In this document: piece after piece, positions 27,358 to 38,205 of the stretch | Layout of the letters: every line of letters starts with the position of its first letter | Position numbering within the stretch: position 1 is the stretch's first letter | NCBI RefSeq assembly: GCF_022829345.1 | Contig: NZ_JAKSXV010000106.1 | Location: forward strand, 295,633 to 359,632 | Reading direction: 5' to 3' | Length of the DNA: 64,000 bases | Origin: Methylobacterium sp. J-090 | GTDB taxonomy: Bacteria; Pseudomonadota; Alphaproteobacteria; Rhizobiales; Beijerinckiaceae | Position numbers and translations under genes: made by a program | The notes under the pieces: generated by a model | Databases searched by the model: none | Seen by the model: the letters and a program-made list of their open reading frames with translations, nothing else | Told to the model about the DNA's origin: nothing

Positions 27358-27927
27358 TCAGATCACGGCCTCGATCAGCCCCAGGCGGCGGGCTTCCTCG
27401 GCCTCGAGGTACCAGTTCGACGGCGCGCGGGCGAGAACCTCGTCGAGGTTCACCGTCGATCCGATCACCAGATTGGCAAAGCCCTCGTTCTGGATCTCGA
27501 TGGAGCATTCGAGTTCGTGAAGTGCTGCTTTCACCGTGGCGATGCAGGTGGTCAGCGGACCTTCGATGTTGAGCTTCTTGGAGATCTTGCGCTCGTGGAT
27601 CATCAAGCGCGTGCCGCGCGTCAGGTAGCGGTTCGAGCGGGCGAAGAAGCTCATGAAGGTGGTGCCGGCCGAGTAGATCGCCGCCTTGCCGAGAAAGACG
27701 ATGCGCCGCTGCGGATCGAGGTCACTGGCGAAGCGGATATCCTCGCCCATCATCCGCGCCACCTCGGGATCGCCCCCGAGGGTCGAAAGTTCGACGACGA
27801 CGAAATCTCGGTCCGAGGCGGCGTCGAACTGGCTGCGGAAATCCTTGTACATCGCCTGATCCACCGGACCGGACAGCAGGATGGCGGGCGCCTTGAAGGC
27901 GGAAGCGGGAAGCGGCGTCGTGTCCAT
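27358..27927 (-). CDS. ClpP-like (S14/crotonase-fold) protein
   Basis: 189 residues. ClpP/crotonase fold with FVVVELSTLGGDPEVARMMGED, a serine region KAAIYSAGTTFMSFF (Ser86), LMIHERK (His111) and a C-terminal YLEAEEARRLGLIEAVI. The residue aligned by eye with the ClpP catalytic Asp is Asn171 (PSNWYLEAEEA), so activity may be altered. True housekeeping ClpP usually has GxAASMG around Ser, which differs here. ATG at 27927 is in frame with a longer open stretch to 28317 that lacks homology. Divergent from a 69-aa gene with a CtrA box between them. Confidence 0.78.
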   Translation of the reverse strand: MDTTPLPASAFKAPAILLSGPVDQAMYKDFRSQFDAASDRDFVVVELSTLGGDPEVARMMGEDIRFASDLDPQRRIVFLGKAAIYSAGTTFMSFFARSNRYLTRGTRLMIHERKISKKLNIEGPLTTCIATVKAALHELECSIEIQNEGFANLVIGSTVNLDEVLARAPSNWYLEAEEARRLGLIEAVI

Positions 27928-28136
27928 GATGTCCTTCGGGGGAGCGTAGCCGTCGCGGCGTCGCGGGATGCGGCTTGTGAGACGCGTGCCGCCGCCCCGA
28001 GGTTCCGATCCGCATCCCATGGAAGGGGCGGCCCCGTCCTCTGGACAGCCATGAACCCCGGAAAGCGACGCGGACCAGCCGGCCTCGGCGCATGATGATT
28101 TGCGAGAACTGATTTTCGTGCGCCTGCAGCATGCCT

Positions 28137-28152
28137 TTAAGAATCGATTAAC
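28137..28152. promoter_or_regulatory. consensus CtrA-binding box
   Basis: TTAA (28137-28140), seven bases, TTAAC (28148-28152): an exact match to the alphaproteobacterial CtrA consensus TTAA-N7-TTAAC. It lies 44 bases before the ATG of the 69-aa gene and about 210 bases from the divergent ClpP-like start, so it most likely controls the small gene. Confidence 0.55.
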
Positions 28153-28195
28153 CCTAATCCGCAATCCTGTGTCCTGCCGCTCAGGGACTAAGCCG

Positions 28196-28405
28196 ATGCC
28201 GAACACCGATCCCGTCATCACTCGCCCGACTCTCACCAATCCCAGCCTGCTCGCCAGCGCCCTGCACCGGATCGGCACCGAGGCGGCCTCGACGGCCGAG
28301 ATCTGGCGACGGCTCACCGAGCATTACATCGTCGATCTCGACGCCGTGGCGGCCCTCCTGCCGCGCGCCGAGCCCGAGCCGCTCTGGCTGACAAGCCGCA
28401 ACTGA
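28196..28405 (+). CDS. hypothetical protein, 69 aa
   Basis: Starts MPNTDPVITRPTLTNPSLLA and contains a helical segment with ALHRIGTEAASTAEIWRRLT; ends PEPLWLTSRN. No signal peptide or membrane segment. Unrecognised. Coding is supported by high third-position GC and by a consensus CtrA box 44 bases upstream, suggesting cell-cycle control. AGGGACTAAGCCG precedes the ATG and contains a weak binding site. Confidence 0.5.
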   Translation: MPNTDPVITRPTLTNPSLLASALHRIGTEAASTAEIWRRLTEHYIVDLDAVAALLPRAEPEPLWLTSRN

Positions 28406-28612
28406 GCGTGGCGCGCGCGTCACATGCCCGCGCGACGCAGTTCTGAAATCTCGTCCTGGCATACAGCGTGCTTGACCAGGACGACCTGCATCTAAAATCA
28501 AGAACACGTCAGTCACGCTCCCGGGGAACGCTTCAGACAACGATCACGCGGCCGCTCGGACGCCAGAGCCAACCCGCGGACCTTCTTCGCCATTTCGAAC
28601 AAGGGGTCCGTC

Positions 28613-28888
28613 ATGTCCGAATTGCTGTCCGTCGCCCTCGTCTGCGCCTCGACGATGCTGGCCCAGAACTGCTCGCGGGCGACCGCCCTCGACGTCATCG
28701 TCTCCCCCGCCCGCACGCCGATGGAGTGCATGATGCACGGGCAGGCGGTTGCCGCCTCCGCCGGCCTTCCCGGCGGGGATGACCGCTACCTCAAGGTCAC
28801 CTGCGAGCGGCGCCACGCCGATCTGCGCCATCTCAGGCGTGCCGGCTACGCCGCCGCCGTGGTTCTGGTGCGGCGCGACCCGATCTGA
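28613..28888 (+). CDS. hypothetical small exported protein, 91 aa
   Basis: Begins MSELLSVALVCASTMLAQNC, a short hydrophobic segment, followed by SRATALDVIVSPARTPMECM with more Cys residues and CERRHADLRH. From memory, conserved hypothetical proteins of this pattern (ALDV...ARTPMECMM...YLK..CERR) occur in Methylobacterium. AAGGGG lies about 8 bases upstream of ATG 28613. Probably membrane-associated or exported; function unknown. Convergent with the MOSC gene. Confidence 0.6.
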   Translation: MSELLSVALVCASTMLAQNCSRATALDVIVSPARTPMECMMHGQAVAASAGLPGGDDRYLKVTCERRHADLRHLRRAGYAAAVVLVRRDPI

Positions 28889-28918
28889 GCCGACGGATCG
28901 ATGGGGGACGGCCCGCGC

Positions 28919-29701
28919 TCACGCGTATGCCGCCTCGACCGCGAGGCGATCGCCGATGTGAAGGGTGCCTCCCTCCACCACCTCGGCATAGACCCCGCAA
29001 TCCGTGTGGCCGAGGTGGCGCGACAGGGCGTGGGGGATCGCGAGGTCGCGAATCCCCGTGACCGGATCGACATTGGTCGCCGCACACCGCTCGGTGCGTT
29101 TCAGAATGCGCAGGGTGACGCCGCCCGGCGTGGCGAGGGTACGCCCGACGAGGTCGAGTTCGGCCCACGGCGCCAATCCGGAGAGGTGGAGGTTGGCGCG
29201 AAACCGTAAGGGATCGACGGCGAAGCCCGTCATGGTTTCGATGGCCGCCACGCTGGCGAGATTCAGGAGCGAGACGAAGCCGCGCGGAGAATCGGTGAAA
29301 CGGAAGCCTTCGGGTGCGGTGAGCACCTTGGGCGGTCCGCGCAGGGCCTTGGGCAGGTAGCCCGCGAGAAAATCCTCGATGGCGGCGCGTCCCTCCGCCG
29401 TGCCGAGGTCGCCCCGCGCGGCGATCTCGCCCCCGTTCCGGATCGTCAGGCTGTTCGCGCAGGCATCGTAGCGCGCATCGAGGCGGGCCAGGGCCTCGTG
29501 CCGCATCAGCATGAGGAATTTGATCTTCGGCTGGTGCACCGGGACCATCGGATCGAAGCCGGACGGGCCGTTCTCGACGGCGAACAGGCGGTCGCCGGGA
29601 AAGTATCGGCCCACGTCCAGATCCGCGCTGTCGAGCCTTTCGGGTGAGAGGCCTTTCACGGGATAGCGGTGGAGGGCGTCGAGGCGCAGATCGGTTGTCA
29701 T
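28919..29701 (-). CDS. MOSC-domain protein (MOSC_N + MOSC)
   Basis: 260 residues. Starts with the MOSC N-terminal beta-barrel pattern LDALHRYPVKGLSPERLDSA and the C-terminal MOSC domain has LRFRANLHLSG and LRILKRTERCAATNVDPVTG, where the Cys-containing RCAATN loop is the hallmark. MOSC proteins bind or transfer sulfur and the molybdenum cofactor (e.g. YcbX or mARC-type detoxification of N-hydroxylated compounds). No ferredoxin domain is attached, unlike YcbX. ATG at 29701. Divergent from clpB. Confidence 0.83.
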   Translation of the reverse strand: MTTDLRLDALHRYPVKGLSPERLDSADLDVGRYFPGDRLFAVENGPSGFDPMVPVHQPKIKFLMLMRHEALARLDARYDACANSLTIRNGGEIAARGDLGTAEGRAAIEDFLAGYLPKALRGPPKVLTAPEGFRFTDSPRGFVSLLNLASVAAIETMTGFAVDPLRFRANLHLSGLAPWAELDLVGRTLATPGGVTLRILKRTERCAATNVDPVTGIRDLAIPHALSRHLGHTDCGVYAEVVEGGTLHIGDRLAVEAAYA

Positions 29702-29778
29702 CGGTGGAGCATGGCCCCGGGATCGCGGGGTGTGCAAGCGATCGCCTGACGCGTCCGTCGGCATCCATCGTCGGACCC

Positions 29779-29806
29779 CTTGTGGTGCGAAATTACAACA
29801 CCACAT
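29779..29806 (+). promoter_or_regulatory. putative heat-shock-type promoter and 7-bp inverted repeat upstream of clpB
   Basis: CTTGTGG (29779-29785) and CCACAT (29801-29806), 15 bases apart, resemble a sigma-32 promoter (CTTGAAA-N13-15-CCCCAT). The same stretch holds a perfect inverted repeat TGTGGTG (29781-29787) / CACCACA (29799-29805). It is 125 bases before the clpB ATG. Identification is by eye. Confidence 0.35.
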
Positions 29807-29930
29807 CCGGGTTACCGGCGGCCACGAGGGCGCCGGGGTTCTCGCGGCACCAGCCGGGGAACGACGTCTCGGCAGGGCCGTGCCGCGTTATGCGGGCGGG
29901 ATCGGACCGACACGGAGAGGTTGGACAGGC

Positions 29931-32558
<2,628 letters not shown>

Positions 32559-32637
32559 CGCAGACGTGATCGGGCCGTCACCGCGGCGTGGCGGCTTGAT
32601 CCGATCCAGCGGCGGGCCGCCGCGTTGGGCCATAGGG

Positions 32638-32653
32638 TTAGCGGTTTCTTAAC
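32638..32653. promoter_or_regulatory. CtrA-like box
   Basis: TTAG-N7-TTAAC at 32638-32653 differs by one base from the CtrA consensus. It is 108 bases before the ATG at 32761. Weaker than the exact box at 28137. Confidence 0.3.
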
Positions 32654-32760
32654 GGGTGCGACCGAAGCCTCCGTCGAGAAACCGACGTCTCCCCGAGGGC
32701 TATCGCCGGACACAATCAGGCCTTAATCCTGACGGTCACGCTTCAACACGGACGAACGCC

Positions 32761-33138
32761 ATGCGAGCCTGCGCCCTTCCCATCGTTCTGCTCCTCGCCG
32801 GGATGGCGCCGGCCGGTGCCGGCTCGCTTCCCGTGGACGAGACGACCTATGTCGAGCATTCCCTGAACCGTGACGGGCCCCTCGTCGTCGAGCACCGGCC
32901 CATCGCCCGCACACCGGGCGGGCGCCAGGGTGGTTCGTCGGCCGAACTCGCCGGCTTCTGCCACGAGGGCGGCATCATCCGCCGGAGGGACGAGTTCGGG
33001 CAGCCGGTGATCCTGCGCCAGCGCGAGGTCTGCGACAACGTCGCGCCGCGCACGCTTCATCCGGGCGAGGTCGATGCCCGTCCGACCTGGCCGGAAGAGC
33101 CCGGCGCGCGCCGCCGCGTCCTGCGCGTCAAGGGCTGA
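32761..33138 (+). CDS. hypothetical secreted protein, 125 aa
   Basis: N-terminal signal peptide (RACALPIVLLLAGMAPAGAG, cleavage after about residue 21) and a mature part with two Cys (GFCHEGG, REVCDNV) that could form a disulfide, an ELAGFCHEGGIIRRRDEFGQ stretch and a basic C-terminus. Likely periplasmic; unrecognised. The ATG at 32761 directly precedes the signal sequence. Convergent with the YgjP-like gene, ten bases away. Confidence 0.65.
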   Translation: MRACALPIVLLLAGMAPAGAGSLPVDETTYVEHSLNRDGPLVVEHRPIARTPGGRQGGSSAELAGFCHEGGIIRRRDEFGQPVILRQREVCDNVAPRTLHPGEVDARPTWPEEPGARRRVLRVKG

Positions 33139-33148
33139 ATCCGCCGGC

Positions 33149-33883
33149 TCAGCCGTAGCGGTGCAGGGTCGCTCCGTTGCGCTTGAGCCAGCGTTCCGCC
33201 TCGTCGACGTTGGGGCAGATGGAGCCGACGAGGTTCCAGAACCGGGGTGAGTGGTTCATCTCCCGAAGGTGCGCCATTTCGTGGGCGACGAGGTAGTCGA
33301 GCACCACGGGCGGGGCCAGGATCAGCCGCCACGAGAAATTGAGGGCGCCCTGCGCCGTGCAGGAACCCCAGCGGCTGCGGGTGTCGCGTACGGTGATCCG
33401 CGTCGGGGTCCGGCCGACGGCAGCCGCGTAGCTTTTCACCGCCGCCGTCAGGTCGCGGCGCGCCTCGCGTTCGAGGAAGTCGCCGATCCGCCGGGCGAGA
33501 TGGGGGACCTCGCACGCCACGGAGATCACCGGATCGTCCGGGGTCGTCTCCACTCGCGTCAACCCACCGGTGCTGGCGCGATGCACGATCCGGTGGGGCA
33601 CGCCGCGCAGGGGCAGGATCGCGCCGGCCTCGAAGGCAACGCGCTCCGGGAGCCGCGCCAACCGCATGGCGATCCATCCGCTGTGACCAACGGCGAATTT
33701 CCGTGCCACCGCCAGGGAGGTCCGGGCCGGCAGGGTCATCACCACCTCGCCGGTGGCGCTCGACACCCGCAGGGTCAGCCGCCGCGCCGTCGGCCGCCGA
33801 CGCAGGGCGACGCGAAACGTCTCGCCTTCGTGGACGACGTCGAGGTGATCCGGGTCCGGCCCGCGCAGCAAAGCTAACCGCAT
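33149..33883 (-). CDS. YgjP-like (M48-type, SprT-fold) metallopeptidase
   Basis: 244 residues of the YgjP/WLM-like family. Contains the zinc motif HEMAHLREMNHSPRFW (HExxH near residue 203, third ligand His in NHSPRFW), preceded by TRSRWGSCTAQGALNFSWRL, both diagnostic. Cytoplasmic; biological substrate unknown. ATG at 33883. It may be transcribed with nothing else, since phaZ upstream on the same strand is 63 bases away and could be in the same unit. Confidence 0.88.
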   Translation of the reverse strand: MRLALLRGPDPDHLDVVHEGETFRVALRRRPTARRLTLRVSSATGEVVMTLPARTSLAVARKFAVGHSGWIAMRLARLPERVAFEAGAILPLRGVPHRIVHRASTGGLTRVETTPDDPVISVACEVPHLARRIGDFLEREARRDLTAAVKSYAAAVGRTPTRITVRDTRSRWGSCTAQGALNFSWRLILAPPVVLDYLVAHEMAHLREMNHSPRFWNLVGSICPNVDEAERWLKRNGATLHRYG

Positions 33884-33946
33884 GGTGAGAGCTTAGCGGC
33901 GTGTCCGCCGCGCCGCCATCGGCGCGAACGGATTTGCTGGGGGTGC

Positions 33947-35215
33947 TCAGGCCGCAGGGTCGTGCGCGATGGCGGGCCGGGCCTGCATGGCGCGGATGAA
34001 TTCGGCGATGCGCGGCGCGATCACCGTGCGGTAGCGCGAGCCGTTGAACACCCCGTAATGCCCGACCCCCTGCTGGAGGTGATAGGCCTTGCGCTCGGGG
34101 GGTAGGTTGGGCGTGAGGTCGAGGGCCGCCTGCGTCTGCCCGACGCCGGAGATGTCGTCGTTCTCGCCCTCGATGGCGAGGATGGCGCAGGTGCGGATCG
34201 CCCCGAGATCGACGCGCGTGCCCGCATGCACCATCGTGCCATTCGGCAGGGCGTGATCGACGAAGACGGTCCTGACCGTTTGGAGGTAGAACTCCGCCGT
34301 CAGGTCCATCACCGCGAGGTACTCGTCGTAGAAGTCCCGGTGCTTCTCGGCCGAATCGCCGTCGCCGGTGACGAGGTGGTCGAACATCTCCGCATGGGCA
34401 TTGACGTGGCGGTCGAGGTTCATCGCCATGAAACCCGAGAGCTGGAAGAAGCCCGGATAGACGCTGCGCCACGCCCCTGGATAGCCCGCCGGAACGGTGG
34501 TGATGCAGTTGCGCTCGAACCACTTGGTGCCGCGCTCCTGGGCGAGGCAGTTCACGGCGGTGGGCGAGCGGCGGGTGTCGATGGGGCCGCCCATCAGCGT
34601 CATGGAGGCCGGCACGGTGGCGTGCCCGCGCGCTTCCATCACGGCGATGGCGGCGAGAACCGGTACCGCCGGCTGGCACACGGCCATGACGTGCAGGTCC
34701 GGACCGAGTTCCGCGAACAGGTCGATGAGATAGTCGATGTAGGTGTCCAAATCGAAGCGCCCGGCACTGAGCGGCACCATGCGGGCATCGGTCCAGTCGG
34801 TGATGAACACCTGATGCTCCGGCAGCATCGCCTCCACGGTCCCGCGCAGGAGGGTGGCGTAATGCCCCGACATCGGGGCCACGATGAGGAGCTTCGGCTG
34901 CGGCGCGCTCGGCCCCTGCACGAAGCCCCGGTCGAAGGTGATGGCCCGGCAGAACGGGCGCTCCCAGACAATCCGCTCGCTCACCGGCACGCTGTAGCCA
35001 TCGACCCAGGTGCCGGTGAACCCGAAGGCCGGCTTGGCGTAGCGCCGGGTCATCCGCTCGAACATCTCGCAGGCCGCCGCCATGCTGCGCGCGTAGGGAC
35101 CGTAGGAGAGGGGATTGGCCGGATTCTGCAGGCTGTGCTTGACCATGTCGGCGGCCACCCGCGCCGGCGTCGTCATGATGCGTGCGGTCTCGTACCAGTA
35201 GTAGGACAGGTTCAC
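33947..35215 (-). CDS. phaZ: intracellular polyhydroxyalkanoate depolymerase PhaZ
   Basis: 422 residues, matching the PhaZ (PHB_depo, esterase) family of intracellular poly(3-hydroxybutyrate) depolymerases that act on native granules. The nucleophile is probably Cys180 in HVMAVCQPAVPVLA, close to Cys183 of the Cupriavidus PhaZ1; LAIEGENDDISGVGQT and LQQGVGHYGVFNGSRYRT supply the likely Asp and His of the triad. MNLSYYWYETARIMTTPARV is a typical family start. It implies PHB storage. Divergent from regB; YgjP-like gene follows downstream. Confidence 0.92.
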   Translation of the reverse strand: MNLSYYWYETARIMTTPARVAADMVKHSLQNPANPLSYGPYARSMAAACEMFERMTRRYAKPAFGFTGTWVDGYSVPVSERIVWERPFCRAITFDRGFVQGPSAPQPKLLIVAPMSGHYATLLRGTVEAMLPEHQVFITDWTDARMVPLSAGRFDLDTYIDYLIDLFAELGPDLHVMAVCQPAVPVLAAIAVMEARGHATVPASMTLMGGPIDTRRSPTAVNCLAQERGTKWFERNCITTVPAGYPGAWRSVYPGFFQLSGFMAMNLDRHVNAHAEMFDHLVTGDGDSAEKHRDFYDEYLAVMDLTAEFYLQTVRTVFVDHALPNGTMVHAGTRVDLGAIRTCAILAIEGENDDISGVGQTQAALDLTPNLPPERKAYHLQQGVGHYGVFNGSRYRTVIAPRIAEFIRAMQARPAIAHDPAA

Positions 35216-35406
35216 GGTTGCCTCCCCCTCGTTCCATGATGGCGGCCCATCCCTGAGGGCACACGCACATCGAGCCCGGCCGTTCGGCCTGAGCCTGTCA
35301 TCGACTTAGGGCGAAGCCTGCGGCGACAAGTCCTCGGACTTTCATTTGCGGCGCTTTCTTGCTCACGGGCGCTGGGCGGTGAGTTCGTCCCCGTCCCAGC
35401 GTGCGC

Positions 35407-35449
35407 TCGCGGACAAATCCGTACGAAACCGACGTTTCGCGGACGAATC
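35407..35449. repeat. pair of direct repeats upstream of the RegB-like gene
   Basis: TCGCGGACAAATC (35407-35419) and TCGCGGACGAATC (35437-35449) match at 12 of 13 positions and repeat every 30 bases (about three helical turns), between divergent phaZ and regB. This arrangement fits a pair of regulator sites; the protein is unknown. Confidence 0.45.
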
Positions 35450-35504
35450 TATTGTGCGCGATGGGGATGGACGCGGGGACGGCGAGCCCTATCGTTCCTG
35501 TGAC

Positions 35505-36899
35505 ATGATGGACATGAGCACCAACGGCTTCGCGCGTGACGCCCGGCACCTGCGGCTCGACACCTTCGTTCGTCTGCGCTGGCTCGCGATCACCGGCCAG
35601 AGCGCGGCCGTCGTCGGGGCGCAGTTCGGTCTCGGCCTGCCCCTGCCGTTCGGCTGGTGCTTCCTCGTCATCGCCGCCTCATCCTGGCTGAACCTGGCGC
35701 TCCGCATACGGTTTCCGGCGAGCTACCGCCTCAGCGACGATTCGGCGGCGCTGCTCCTCGCCTTCGACATCATTCAGTTGGCCGCCCTGCTGTTCCTCAC
35801 GGGCGGCCTGCAGAATCCGTTCTCGCTCCTGTTCCTCGCCCCTGTCCTCATCTCGGCGACGGCACTGCCCCCGGAGCGGACCCTGGCGCTCGGGCTCCTC
35901 GCCATCGGCCTCGCGACCCTGCTGGCCCTGATCCACCGGCCGCTGCCGTGGTTCGCCGATGGGCGTCTCGAACTGCCGTTCCTCTACATTTCCGGGGTGT
36001 GGACCGCGATCCTCCTCGGCACCGCCTTCACCGGAGTCTATGCGTGGAAGGTCGCGGAAGAGACCCGCCTCCTCGCTCAGGCGCTGGCCGCCACCGAACT
36101 GGTCCTCGCCCGCGAGCAGCATTTGTCTCAGCTCGATGGTCTGGCGGCGGCGGCGGCACACGAACTCGGCACGCCCCTCGGCACCATCATGGTGGTGACC
36201 AAGGAGCTCAGCCGGCAACTGAGCCCCACGGCTTCGCCGGGGGTGCGCGAGGATCTCGCCCTCCTGCGCGATCAGGTCGATCGCTGTCGCGGCATCCTGT
36301 CGAAGCTCACCTCCCTCGATGGCGACGAGGGTGGCTTCCTCCAGACCGTGAGCCTGAGCCACCTCGTCGAGGAACTCGTGGCGCCCCAGCGCGCCATGGG
36401 CATCATCCTCGACGTCACGAGCCGGGGGGAGGGACCCGAACCCTCGTGTCGGCGCAATCCGGGCGTCCTGTTCGGGCTCGCCAACATCGTCGACAACGCC
36501 GTCGATTTCGCCGAGACCCGCGTGATCATCGAGGCCCGCTGGACCTACGAGCAGGTTTGGCTCGAGATGCGCGACGACGGCCCCGGCTTCTCCGGCGAAG
36601 TTCTGCTCCGGGCGGGCGAGCCCTACGTCACCACCCGCGGAAACGACCGGGCCCGATCGGGCGAGACGACGGGCGCCGGCCTCGGCCTCGGCCTGTTCAT
36701 CGCCAAGACGCTCATCGAGCGCTCCGGCGCGCAGCTCACCCTGTCCAATGCGCCGGACCCGACGGCGACGGGCGCCGTCGTGCGCGTGTCCTGGGCGCGG
36801 CACATGTTCGAGCGCGGCATTGCCGTCGCCCGTCATGCGCAGAATGGAGAGCTGCCAACCCCTGATCAGAACCGCTCCAGCGCCTATATAAGCCCCTGA
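35505..36899 (+). CDS. regB: RegB/PrrB/ActS-family redox sensor histidine kinase
   Basis: 464 residues. About six membrane segments (25-180) followed by dimerisation/phosphoacceptor and ATPase domains. Quinone-binding motif GGLQNPF at 100-106, H-box AAAAHELGTPL with His219, and redox-type Cys261 in QVDRCRGIL, all marks of RegB. N-box NIVDNAVDF, G-boxes DDGPGF and GAGLGLGLFIAK. Senses redox state via the quinone pool and the Cys, and phosphorylates the RegA-like regulator encoded 30 bases downstream. Three in-frame ATGs (35505, 35508, 35514) are equivalent. Upstream direct repeats may control it. Confidence 0.92.
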   Translation: MMDMSTNGFARDARHLRLDTFVRLRWLAITGQSAAVVGAQFGLGLPLPFGWCFLVIAASSWLNLALRIRFPASYRLSDDSAALLLAFDIIQLAALLFLTGGLQNPFSLLFLAPVLISATALPPERTLALGLLAIGLATLLALIHRPLPWFADGRLELPFLYISGVWTAILLGTAFTGVYAWKVAEETRLLAQALAATELVLAREQHLSQLDGLAAAAAHELGTPLGTIMVVTKELSRQLSPTASPGVREDLALLRDQVDRCRGILSKLTSLDGDEGGFLQTVSLSHLVEELVAPQRAMGIILDVTSRGEGPEPSCRRNPGVLFGLANIVDNAVDFAETRVIIEARWTYEQVWLEMRDDGPGFSGEVLLRAGEPYVTTRGNDRARSGETTGAGLGLGLFIAKTLIERSGAQLTLSNAPDPTATGAVVRVSWARHMFERGIAVARHAQNGELPTPDQNRSSAYISP

Positions 36900-36929
36900 A
36901 GACTTACGAGAACATGGGAGACGCGTCGG

Positions 36930-37532
36930 ATGCTGACGCAGACCGGTACGACGGCGCCCGGCGCCGACATCATTCCACTGGGCGATAACGATCCCCTGGC
37001 CGCGTTCACGGACCGCAGCCTTCTCATCGTCGATGACGACAAGCCGTTCTCCACGCGCCTCGCCCGTGCCATGGAGATGCGCGGCTACGAGGTCCACGTC
37101 GCGGAGAGCGTCGCCGAGGGCGTCTCCATGGTGGACGCCCGAGCGCCCGCCTTCGCCGTCATCGACATGCGGCTGGGCGACGGGAATGGCCTCGACGTCA
37201 TCGCCCGGCTCAAGGAACGCCGCCCCGAGGCACGCGGCGTGATCCTCACGGGCTACGGCAACATCGCCACGGCGGTGACGGCGGTGAAGCTCGGTGCGTT
37301 CGACTACCTCGCCAAGCCCGCGGACGCCGACGAGATCCACGGCACCCTCATGGCTCAGCCGGGCGAGCGCGCCGATCCGCCGGAGAACCCGATGTCGGCG
37401 GACCGGGTGCGGTGGGAGCACATCCAGCGGGTCTACGAGCTGTGCAGCCGCAACGTGTCCGAGACGGCGCGGCGCCTCAACATGCACCGCCGTACACTGC
37501 AGCGCATCCTGGCCAAGCGCGCCCCGCGCTGA
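36930..37532 (+). CDS. regA: RegA/PrrA/ActR-family response regulator
   Basis: 200 residues, slightly longer than typical (about 180-185). Receiver domain with acidic pocket LLIVDDDKPF, phosphoacceptor Asp79 in AVIDMRLGDGNG, Thr in LTGYG and Lys in YLAKPA; C-terminal Fis-type helix-turn-helix NVSETARRLNMHRRTLQRIL is near-invariant in RegA proteins. Partner of the RegB-like kinase; in other alphaproteobacteria it controls carbon and nitrogen fixation and respiration. ATG at 36930 (GGGAGACGCGTCGG upstream). The short N-terminal extension before the receiver is unremarkable. Confidence 0.94.
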   Translation: MLTQTGTTAPGADIIPLGDNDPLAAFTDRSLLIVDDDKPFSTRLARAMEMRGYEVHVAESVAEGVSMVDARAPAFAVIDMRLGDGNGLDVIARLKERRPEARGVILTGYGNIATAVTAVKLGAFDYLAKPADADEIHGTLMAQPGERADPPENPMSADRVRWEHIQRVYELCSRNVSETARRLNMHRRTLQRILAKRAPR

Positions 37533-37640
37533 CGCCGAGGCAGGGCGAAGTTGCGCGGTCCGGCCCGATCGCGCTACTTCGCTCGACCGCCCGCGCACAG
37601 GATCGCGCGGTGACGGAACGACAATCGGGACGCCACGCCA

Positions 37641-37880
37641 GTGAACACGCGCAACCTCATCACGATCGTCAGCATGATGGTGCTGGTGGGCACGGAAGTC
37701 TTCGCCGTCGCCATCGCGGCCGGCTGGGCGCTCGCGGGCATCTTCGAACTCGGAGACACCGTCGGCCACGTGCTGATGGCGGTGTTCAGCCTGTTCGCCG
37801 CCTGGGTGATGCTGCAGCTCTGGCGCCGCGCCACCAGCATCGAGCCCCTGCGCGCCGCGCCGGCCACGGCGCGCCGCTGA
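37641..37880 (+). CDS. small two-helix membrane protein, 79 aa
   Basis: GTG start at 37641. Two hydrophobic segments (ITIVSMMVLVGTEVFAVAIA and VLMAVFSLFAAWVMLQLW) separated by a short acidic loop, with a basic C-terminus. Inner-membrane protein with no recognisable family. It lies 108 bases after the RegA-like gene and 85 bases before purS on the same strand. Function unknown. Confidence 0.6.
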   Translation: MNTRNLITIVSMMVLVGTEVFAVAIAAGWALAGIFELGDTVGHVLMAVFSLFAAWVMLQLWRRATSIEPLRAAPATARR

Positions 37881-37965
37881 AGCGGACGGACCGGTCCGCG
37901 TTGCCAGGGCGGCGTTTCCCGATTATCGCGGGGGCGCCCCGCCACGCGCAGCCGAGTCCGCCCCC

Positions 37966-38205
37966 ATGAAAGCACGCATCATCGTCACCCTGAAGACCGG
38001 CGTGCTCGATCCGCAGGGCAAGGCGATCGAGGCGGCGCTCACGTCGTTCGGGCTCTCGGGGGTCGACGGCGTGCGCCAGGGCAAGGTCTTCGACGTCGAG
38101 ATCGCGGGCGACGACCGCGCGGCGGCCGAAGCCACCCTCGAGGCCGCGTGCGAGAAGCTGCTCGCCAACACCGTGGTCGAGAATTACGCGATCGAGATCG
38201 CCTGA
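37966..38205 (+). CDS. purS: PurS subunit of FGAM synthase
   Basis: 79 residues, normal PurS length. Begins MKARIIVTLKTGVLDPQGKA and includes GVDGVRQGKVFDVEI, the family signature. PurS bridges PurQ and PurL in the three-subunit phosphoribosylformylglycinamidine synthase (fourth step of purine synthesis). Its TGA overlaps the purQ ATG by one base. purL and purC are not adjacent here; purC is at 61 kb. Confidence 0.95.
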   Translation: MKARIIVTLKTGVLDPQGKAIEAALTSFGLSGVDGVRQGKVFDVEIAGDDRAAAEATLEAACEKLLANTVVENYAIEIA

